From the NCBI GenBank assembly GCA_009694245.1, contig SHVO01000013.1, forward strand, positions 1 through 36,153: 36,153 nt of DNA. The letters run 5' to 3'. The notes under the pieces were generated by a model. It did no database searches. It was not told where the DNA came from and saw only the letters and a program-made list of their open reading frames with translations. Below, in pieces: positions 30,449 to 36,153 of the stretch; position 1 is the first letter of the stretch; every line of letters starts with the position of its first letter. Position numbers and translations under genes: made by a program. Source of the stretch: Rhodospirillaceae bacterium. Lineage in GTDB: Bacteria; Pseudomonadota; Alphaproteobacteria; Rhodospirillales; Rhodospirillaceae.

Positions 30449-32335
30449 ATGAATCTACAAGCCGACGTTAGCCCCGGCGGCGCGACCCCGGGAACCGCCG
30501 TATCGAAGGCCGGGCAGGACGCTATTGTTGTGCGCTTTGCAGGAGATTCCGGCGACGGCGTCCAGCTCCTCGGCAACCAGTTTTCCCAGGAAACCGCCCT
30601 GGCCGGAAACTCGCTGGCCACCTTTCCTGATTTTCCCGCCGAGATCCGGGCGCCTACCGGCACCACCTACGGCGTTTCAGCTTTTCAGATCAATTTTGGC
30701 TCGCGCGTCATCAAGACCGCCGGCGATCAACCCGACGTTCTCGTTGCCCTCAATCCGGCCGCGCTGATGGTCAACTACAAGATGCTCAGGAAGGGCGGCC
30801 TTGTGATTCTCGACTCCGGCGCTTTCAAGGACCGCGACATCAAGCGCGCGGGCTTTAACGTCGATCCGCGCACCGACGGCACGCTCAAGGAGTTCCGGGT
30901 TCTCGAAATCGACATCTCGGCGCAGTCCCTGGAAATCGCCAAGCCCTTCGGCGTGTCGCAAAAGGAAGCGCTTCGCACCAAGAATATCTGGACGCTTGGT
31001 CTGGTTTCTTGGATGTACGACCGCGATATGGCTTCAACCATGGAATATATCGCGCGCAAATTCGGCGCCGATGACCCCATCGGCAAGGCCAATCTCGCCG
31101 CGCTGAAAGCCGGCCATGCTTACGGCGAGACCCACGAGCTTTCGGGCGATGTGGCGCCGGTCAGCATGCCGGCGGTCAAGTTCGAGCCCGGCACCTATCG
31201 CCTGGTCTCAGGCGCCGAGGCACTGGCCTGGGGCCTCGCCGCGGGCGCCAATCTCGCCGGCCTGGAGATGGTGCTGTCGTCCTATCCGATCACGCCGTCC
31301 TCGCCGATTCTGCATATCCTCGCCCGGCTGAAGCAATTCGGCATAACCACCTTCCAGGCCGAGGACGAAATCGCCGCTTGCTGCGCCGCCATCGGCGCGT
31401 CCTTCGGCGGCAAGCTCGGCGTCACCGCCTCTTCGGGTCCCGGCATCGCGCTCAAGACCGAAGCGATCGGCCTCGCGATTTCGACCGAGTTGCCATTGGT
31501 CATCGTCAATACCCAGCGCGCCGGTCCGTCGACCGGCCTGCCGACCAAGACCGAACAGTCCGACCTGTTCATCGCCGTCTTCGGGCGCAACGCCGATGCG
31601 CCGATCCCGGTGATCGCGTCGCATTCACCCGGCGATTGTTTCGACGTCGCCATCGAAGCGGTGCGGCTTGCCACCAAATACATGACCCCGGTGATGATCC
31701 TCTCCGACGGCTACATCGCCAACGCCGCCGAACCGTGGCTGATCCCCTCGATGAAAAGCTACGCGCCCTTTAAGGTTCAATTCCGCACCGAAACCGAAGG
31801 CTTCCATCCTTACGTGCGCGACCCTAAAACGCTCGCCCGCGCCTGGGCCGTGCCCGGCACGCCGGGACTCATGCACCGCATCGGCGGTATCGAGAAAGAC
31901 TACAATTCCGGCAATATTTCCTACGAACCGGCCAACCACCAGAAGATGACCGATACGCGCTTCGCCAAAATCAACAACATCGCCGACGACATTCCCGAAC
32001 AGGGCGTTGAAGTCGGCAACACCAAGGGCAAGCTCGCCGTCGTCGGATGGGGCTCGACCTTCGGTCCCATCAGCCGCGCGGTTCACAACATGCGCGATCA
32101 GGGCCTTGATGTTTCGCACATCCACATTCGACACATCTGGCCGCTGCCGCGCAACCTCGGCCAGCTGCTCAAGAGCTTCGACAAGGTGCTGGTCGCGGAA
32201 ATGAACCAGGGGCAGATGCTGACGTTGCTCAAGAGTCAGTACCTCGTCGACGCCAAAGGTTTGCTCAAGGTTTCGGGCCAGCCGCTCAAGATCGAAGAAG
32301 TGACCAACGCCATTCGCGCCCAGCTTGGAAGCTGA
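30449..32335 (+). CDS. korA: 2-oxoacid:ferredoxin oxidoreductase, fused gamma-alpha subunit
   Basis: With KorB this enzyme oxidatively decarboxylates a 2-oxoacid, most likely 2-oxoglutarate, to the acyl-CoA with ferredoxin as acceptor. The 628-residue chain begins with the gamma domain (about residues 25-205: VRFAGDSGDGVQLLGNQFSQ, PDFPAEIRAPTGTTYG). The alpha domain follows from about 245 (VLSSYPITPSSPILH, FQAEDEIAACCAAIGASFGG, TASSGPGIALKTEAIGLAIS) and the C-terminal domain ends the chain. The fused gamma-alpha layout is typical of KorA in aerobic bacteria. GGGAG lies about 10 nt before the ATG. It is 47 bp upstream of korB in one operon. Substrate preference is inferred. Confidence 0.92.
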   Translation: MNLQADVSPGGATPGTAVSKAGQDAIVVRFAGDSGDGVQLLGNQFSQETALAGNSLATFPDFPAEIRAPTGTTYGVSAFQINFGSRVIKTAGDQPDVLVALNPAALMVNYKMLRKGGLVILDSGAFKDRDIKRAGFNVDPRTDGTLKEFRVLEIDISAQSLEIAKPFGVSQKEALRTKNIWTLGLVSWMYDRDMASTMEYIARKFGADDPIGKANLAALKAGHAYGETHELSGDVAPVSMPAVKFEPGTYRLVSGAEALAWGLAAGANLAGLEMVLSSYPITPSSPILHILARLKQFGITTFQAEDEIAACCAAIGASFGGKLGVTASSGPGIALKTEAIGLAISTELPLVIVNTQRAGPSTGLPTKTEQSDLFIAVFGRNADAPIPVIASHSPGDCFDVAIEAVRLATKYMTPVMILSDGYIANAAEPWLIPSMKSYAPFKVQFRTETEGFHPYVRDPKTLARAWAVPGTPGLMHRIGGIEKDYNSGNISYEPANHQKMTDTRFAKINNIADDIPEQGVEVGNTKGKLAVVGWGSTFGPISRAVHNMRDQGLDVSHIHIRHIWPLPRNLGQLLKSFDKVLVAEMNQGQMLTLLKSQYLVDAKGLLKVSGQPLKIEEVTNAIRAQLGS

Positions 32336-32382
32336 CAACCGGATCGCTTCGGGCAACCGCGCGAGATTTGGAGACACCGACA

Positions 32383-33408
32383 ATGAACGTAACTGTGCCG
32401 CCCGACAAACTCACGGCCAAGGACTTTGCCTCGGATCAGGAAGTGCGGTGGTGCCCCGGCTGCGGCGACTACGCAATTCTAAAATCCATGTACAAGTCGC
32501 TCGCCGACATGGGTGCGACGCCCGAGAACACCGTGTTCGTATCGGGCATCGGCTGCTCGTCGCGCTTTCCGTACTACATGGCGACCTACGGCTTTCACAC
32601 CATCCACGGCCGCGCCCCGGCTGTCGCCACCGGCCTGAAGCTCGCCCGCCCCGAGTTGGATGTGTGGGTGGTCACCGGCGACGGCGATGCGCTGTCCATC
32701 GGCGCCAATCACCTGTTTCATGCGCTGCGCCGGAACGTCGATCTCAACATTCTCTTGTTCAACAACGAGGTCTATGGGCTCACCAAAGGCCAGTTTTCGC
32801 CGACCTCGCGGGTTGGCCAGAAGTCACCCTCGACGCCCATGGGCAGCATCGATAGTCCGGCCGATCCCTGCACGTTCGCGCTGGGCTGCAATGCGCGGTT
32901 CATCGCCCGCGGCATCGACATTCAGGCCAAGGAACTGGGCGTGCTGTTTGCGCGCGCGCGCGATCACAAGGGCGCCTCGTTCGTCGAGATCATCCAGAAT
33001 TGCATCGTCTACAACGACGCCGTCTTTGCCGATTTCACGGACAAGGATGTCGCCGCCGAAATGCAGCTGCACGTCAAGCACGGCCAGCCCATGCTTTACG
33101 GCAAGGCTGGGAACAAGGGCCTGCGTCTCAATACCCAGGCCTTGAAGATCGAAACCGTGATCGTCGGCGAAAACGGCGTCACCGAAAAAGGCATCTTGGT
33201 CCACGACGAAAAAAACCGGGTGTTGGCGGGAATGATCGCGGCCTTGCGCCCGCCCAGTTTCCCCGAGATTCTGGGGGTTATTTATTGCGATCCCGCGGCC
33301 ACGTCCTACGAACAGGCGGTCGCGGCCCAGGAGGCCCAGGCCCGGGCCAAGGGCCTCGGCGATCTGGACAAACTGATGCGCGCGGGCAATACCTGGTCGG
33401 TCACGTAA
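32383..33408 (+). CDS. korB: 2-oxoacid:ferredoxin oxidoreductase, beta subunit
   Basis: KorB carries the thiamine diphosphate and a [4Fe-4S] cluster. The 341-residue protein shows the cluster cysteines in RWCPGCGDYAI, SGIGCSSRFPYYM and QNCIVYND, and the TPP motif VVTGDGDALSIGANH through NILLFNNEVYGLTKGQ. The substrate loop with SPTSRVGQKSPSTP is typical of the KorB type that pairs with fused KorA. The ATG at 32383 has GGAG 10 nt upstream; a TTG at 32368 is a less likely start. The small C-terminal domain (about 250-341) is also normal for the family. Confidence 0.94.
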   Translation: MNVTVPPDKLTAKDFASDQEVRWCPGCGDYAILKSMYKSLADMGATPENTVFVSGIGCSSRFPYYMATYGFHTIHGRAPAVATGLKLARPELDVWVVTGDGDALSIGANHLFHALRRNVDLNILLFNNEVYGLTKGQFSPTSRVGQKSPSTPMGSIDSPADPCTFALGCNARFIARGIDIQAKELGVLFARARDHKGASFVEIIQNCIVYNDAVFADFTDKDVAAEMQLHVKHGQPMLYGKAGNKGLRLNTQALKIETVIVGENGVTEKGILVHDEKNRVLAGMIAALRPPSFPEILGVIYCDPAATSYEQAVAAQEAQARAKGLGDLDKLMRAGNTWSVT

Positions 33409-33524
33409 GGCCGCGATCTCCAGGCGCGCGCACGCGCAAGCGAGCGGGCGGGCTACCCAAATCCGCCGGTGTGAAGAAACCGGCCCCCTGAAGTCATCGG
33501 CCCCGCCGAAGACATGGGCGCGCC

Positions 33525-34085
33525 ATGGTTGCCGATAGCGACGAAAAATCCATCGAGGTCCTGAACTTTCCCAAGGGCACGCATCTGTTCAAACAGGGCG
33601 ATGCGGGCAACGCGGATTACGTCGTCAATACCGGCGCCATCGGCCTTTTTCGCGAAGCCCATGGCCGCAAGATTCCCCTCGCCACCGTCCGGCGCGGCGA
33701 GGTCTTCGGCGAGTTATCGGCCATCGACGCCAGCCCGCGCATGGCTACAGCCTTCACCCTGGAAGATGCCAACGTCATGGTGATCCCGGTCGAGATCATG
33801 GCCGACAAGCTACGCAAGGCCGATCCATTGATCGGCACGATCGCCGCCATGATGATGCAAACGCTGCGCGGCGTGCACGAAACCTACCTGCCGAAATCGC
33901 GCAGCCTGGCTGATGCCATCACCCAACTTGGGCGGCAGTCGGAGATTGTCGAGCGGTTTTTGCAGAGTGATCTGCCGGCGGCGTTCCGCAGCGATCTTTC
34001 GGCCAAACTCGAGAAATTGAACAAGGTGATCGGCGAACTGCGGGGCGTTGCCGCCGCCCACCGGGGCGAGGAACGCCGTGCCTGA
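33525..34085 (+). CDS. Stand-alone cyclic-nucleotide-binding protein
   Basis: This 186-residue protein has one cNMP-binding domain (PF00027; about residues 8-115): FPKGTHLFKQGDAGNADYVV and the phosphate cassette VRRGEVFGELSAIDASPRMATA. Its Glu and Arg (Arg72) are in place, so cAMP or cGMP binding is plausible. There is no helix-turn-helix of the CRP type; the remaining 70 residues are helical and end in a basic tail. It follows korB by 116 bp and may be read from the same transcript. Partner and output are unknown. The broken cyclase 7 kb away could once have supplied its ligand, which is speculation. Confidence 0.8.
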   Translation: MVADSDEKSIEVLNFPKGTHLFKQGDAGNADYVVNTGAIGLFREAHGRKIPLATVRRGEVFGELSAIDASPRMATAFTLEDANVMVIPVEIMADKLRKADPLIGTIAAMMMQTLRGVHETYLPKSRSLADAITQLGRQSEIVERFLQSDLPAAFRSDLSAKLEKLNKVIGELRGVAAAHRGEERRA

Positions 34086-34147
34086 CGAGGCCGAGCTGCC
34101 GCAATAGAGCAATTTAGCTGAAGCAGAGCTGCCTGCTTCCGCCAAGC

Positions 34148-34669
34148 TCAGTCGTAGCGCGGAACGTCCGCCCAGCCGTAACCCAGCTCCTTCACCGGCT
34201 TGCCGGCGAAGCTGCGGGTCGCCTCTGAAACCGGCTCGCCGCCCAACCTCGCGTAAAAATCCCGCGACGGATTATCGGCCAGAACCCAGACGAACAGGCC
34301 CTTCAACCCCTTCACGGCGAGGCGGTTCGCCGCCGCCATGAACAGCCGCCGCCCATGGTTCGCGCGCTGAAACCCGCGCGCGACGTAAAGCGAGGAAATC
34401 TCTGCTTGGAACCGAGCGTCCCGGTGCCGCAAGGGTCCAGCGGAGATGAAACCGACAACGCGGCCGTTGTGATCCTCGCTGACCAGGGTGATCAACTCAT
34501 GTCCTTGGCGCTCGAGAAGGCGCACCCATACAAAGGTACGGTTCTGCTCGGTCATGCTGTCGAGGTAGGCCTGCGGGATAATGCCGCCGTAACTCGACCG
34601 CCAGGTATCTACGTGAACCCGGGCAATGGTGGGCGCGTCGTCCAGCTCGGCCGGGCGGATGGTCAGCAT
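34148..34669 (-). CDS. GNAT family N-acetyltransferase
   Basis: This 173-residue protein has the GNAT fold (PF00583), transferring an acetyl group from acetyl-CoA to an unknown amine. It begins MLTIRPAELDDAPTIARVH, typical of the family, with the beta4 strand ISSLYVARGFQRANHGRRLF carrying the acetyl-CoA loop. The usual Q/RxxGxG/A reads QRANHG, so the first glycine is Asn. The late segment VWVLADNPSRDFYARLGG is also characteristic. AGGA lies 7 nt before the ATG. It converges with the cNMP-binding gene and is divergent from the MFS exporter. Confidence 0.85.
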   Translation of the reverse strand: MLTIRPAELDDAPTIARVHVDTWRSSYGGIIPQAYLDSMTEQNRTFVWVRLLERQGHELITLVSEDHNGRVVGFISAGPLRHRDARFQAEISSLYVARGFQRANHGRRLFMAAANRLAVKGLKGLFVWVLADNPSRDFYARLGGEPVSEATRSFAGKPVKELGYGWADVPRYD

Positions 34670-34876
34670 GATTGAGTCCTATCCCGCCCCGATCTTAATC
34701 CTTCGCGGCGGCGTGAGCCACCGGGTTCACACAGTTATTGATTACACCACTGCCTAGCCCTTAATCTGCACGCTAAATCCGGGGGAGGGACGGCAATATG
34801 GCTCCGCGCCACATCACCACGCCGCGCGCTTTTTTCCATTGCCCATGATAATTCCGTCAGCGGTTTTTCCCCAGCC

Positions 34877-36112
34877 ATGACGGCATCCGCAGCACCGCCG
34901 CCGGTCGTTTCCCCCCGCCGCGCCGCGGTGGCGTTTATCCTGTTCACGGTGCTGCTCGACGTTGTCGCCTTGGGAATAATTATCCCGGTGCTTCCGGCGC
35001 TGGTCGTCGAGTTCATGGACGGCGACACGCCGCGCGCCGCCGGAATTTACGGCCTGTTCGGCACCGTCTGGGCGCTAATGCAGTTTCTTTTTTCGCCGGT
35101 GATCGGGGGGTTGTCCGACCGCTTCGGCCGCCGCCCGGTCGTGCTCATCTCCAACTTCGGGCTGGCTCTGGCTTATCTCGTGACGGCCCTTGCGCCCAAT
35201 CTGATCTGGTTCTTCGTCGGCCGCGTGATTTCCGGCGTCACCGCCAGCAGTATCTCGGCCGCCACCGCCTATATCACCGACGTCACGCCGCCCGAAAAAC
35301 GCGCCGGCGCCTTCGGCCTGATCGGCGTCGCCTTCGGGTTTGGTTTTGTCATGGGGCCGGTCGTCGGCGGCCTTCTTGGACACATCGATTTGCGCCTGCC
35401 GTTCTGGGTGGCTGTGGGATTGAGCCTCACCAACGCGCTCTACGGCCTGTTTGTCCTGCCGGAGTCCTTGGCCCCCGAGCGGCGTCAGAAATTTTCCTGG
35501 CGCCGCGCCAACCCGGTAGGCGCGCTGGTCCTCCTGCGCTCGCATCCCGAGCTTGCCGGCCTCTCGCTGGTGCACTTCCTTTACACCCTCGCCCATAACG
35601 TTCTACCCAGCGTCTTCGTGCTCTACGCCAGTTATCGCTACGGCTGGGACCAGCGCACAATCGGTTTGACCATGGGCGCCTCCGGCATCGCCATGATCGT
35701 TGTCCAGGGCGTTCTGGTAAAGCCGGCGGTGGCGCTCTTTGGCGAGCGCGCCGCGCTGATCGGCGGGCTTTGCTGCGCCGTGTTTGGATTTTCCATCTAT
35801 GGTCTCGCGCCCAACGGCACCTGGTTTTGGCTTGGCATTCCGATCCTCGCTCTTTGGGGGCTTTACGGGCCGTCGTCCCAAGGCCTGATGACCAGGCGCG
35901 TGAGCCCTTCCGAGCAAGGCCAGCTTCAAGGCGCGCTCAGCAGCATCATGGGCATTACCGGCATGATCGGGCCCGGACTTTTTACCCTGACCTTCGCCTT
36001 TTTTATCGGGCCCGGCCGGACCATGCCGGTGCCCGGCGCGCCCTTTCTGGTGACGGCGGCGCTGGTGGCGGCGGCCGCGCTTCTTGCCTGGCGAGTGACC
36101 CGCCCGAAATAG
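34877..36112 (+). CDS. TetA-like MFS efflux transporter
   Basis: This 411-residue, 12-helix major facilitator resembles the TetA/TCR drug:proton antiporter branch. Family motifs are LLDVVALGIIIPVLP in helix 1, the motif A loop GGLSDRFGRRPVVLIS between helices 2 and 3, and FGFGFVMGPVVGGLLG in helix 5 (motif C of antiporters). The substrate is not certain; tetracycline resistance cannot be claimed from homology alone. No Shine-Dalgarno sequence precedes the ATG. A GATAAT -10-like box lies at 34847-34852 without a matching -35. A clear terminator follows. Confidence 0.87.
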   Translation: MTASAAPPPVVSPRRAAVAFILFTVLLDVVALGIIIPVLPALVVEFMDGDTPRAAGIYGLFGTVWALMQFLFSPVIGGLSDRFGRRPVVLISNFGLALAYLVTALAPNLIWFFVGRVISGVTASSISAATAYITDVTPPEKRAGAFGLIGVAFGFGFVMGPVVGGLLGHIDLRLPFWVAVGLSLTNALYGLFVLPESLAPERRQKFSWRRANPVGALVLLRSHPELAGLSLVHFLYTLAHNVLPSVFVLYASYRYGWDQRTIGLTMGASGIAMIVVQGVLVKPAVALFGERAALIGGLCCAVFGFSIYGLAPNGTWFWLGIPILALWGLYGPSSQGLMTRRVSPSEQGQLQGALSSIMGITGMIGPGLFTLTFAFFIGPGRTMPVPGAPFLVTAALVAAAALLAWRVTRPK

Positions 36113-36130
36113 CCCCTTCCGGGGCTTTTT
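36111..36130 (+). terminator. Intrinsic terminator of the MFS gene
   Basis: AGCCCC (36111-36116) pairs with GGGGCT (36121-36126) around TTCC and is followed by TTTT. The stem starts inside the TAG stop codon of the transporter gene. Confidence 0.85.
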
Positions 36131-36153
36131 GGGGTCTTGAAATCCTCACGTCG

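Noticed and set aside
34877-36112. Tetracycline resistance determinant
   Set aside because: The protein is TetA-like in helices 1-5, but many chromosomal exporters share this; there is no TetR-type repressor next to it, so resistance is not claimed.
1-36153. CRISPR arrays, tRNA or rRNA genes, transposases, phage genes
   Set aside because: No regularly spaced repeats, no T-arm or anticodon-arm patterns, and no transposase or integrase motifs were found in any frame.

Overview
The window looks like chromosomal DNA of a GC-rich alphaproteobacterium, order not determined. The reasons are a complete system I cytochrome c maturation cluster divergent from aconitase A, a SUV3-type RNA helicase paired with an S4 protein, FdxA next to a CarD/CdnL regulator, a fused KorA with KorB, and dispersed TAGAGCAT...GGGAACCGGTT repeats of the kind common in this class. 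I see no rRNA, tRNA, CRISPR array, insertion sequence or phage genes.

Layout. Positions 380-1147 encode a secreted SleB-type cell-wall hydrolase whose 3' end overlaps the last gene of a long minus-strand block. That block runs from 10441 down to 1094: ccmA, ccmB, a 211-bp gap, ccmC, ccmD, ccmE, ccmF, ccmG, ccmH, ccmI, a SCO1/SenC copper chaperone, a YcgN-like cysteine-cluster protein and a YgjP-type zinc peptidase. Most junctions are 1-4 nt stop/start overlaps, so the cluster is probably translated as a coupled unit. Aconitase (10794-13484) is divergent from ccmA. A secreted alpha/beta hydrolase and a toxin-first RelE/XRE toxin-antitoxin pair follow; the toxin promoter is the clearest in the window. 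Next are signal peptidase I and HtpG (minus), then a short ribosome hibernation factor, the SUV3-like helicase with its S4 partner, and a DUF938 methyltransferase (minus).

The fdxA-carD interval (23066-23418) holds no large gene but contains several terminator-like hairpins, two of them mutually exclusive. It is the best candidate here for an undescribed regulatory RNA or attenuator. After carD come a nuclease-fold protein lacking key catalytic acids and a sensor adenylate/guanylate cyclase broken by two compensating frameshifts. An EpmC/YfcM-like HExxHW protein, a GH17 glucanase-like protein, cystathionine beta-lyase, korAB, a stand-alone cyclic-nucleotide-binding protein, a GNAT acetyltransferase and a TetA-like MFS exporter complete the window.

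Functionally, the window centres on respiratory and TCA metabolism: cytochrome c assembly, copper delivery to oxidase, aconitase, 2-oxoacid:ferredoxin oxidoreductase and ferredoxin. Stress and RNA functions (HtpG, HPF, helicase, CarD, toxin-antitoxin) form the second group. Two genes with poor ribosome binding sites, the helicase and the EpmC-like gene, each sit behind a tiny leader ORF with its own Shine-Dalgarno sequence and an ATGA overlap, suggesting re-initiation control. All family assignments come from reading motifs by eye; no database search was run.
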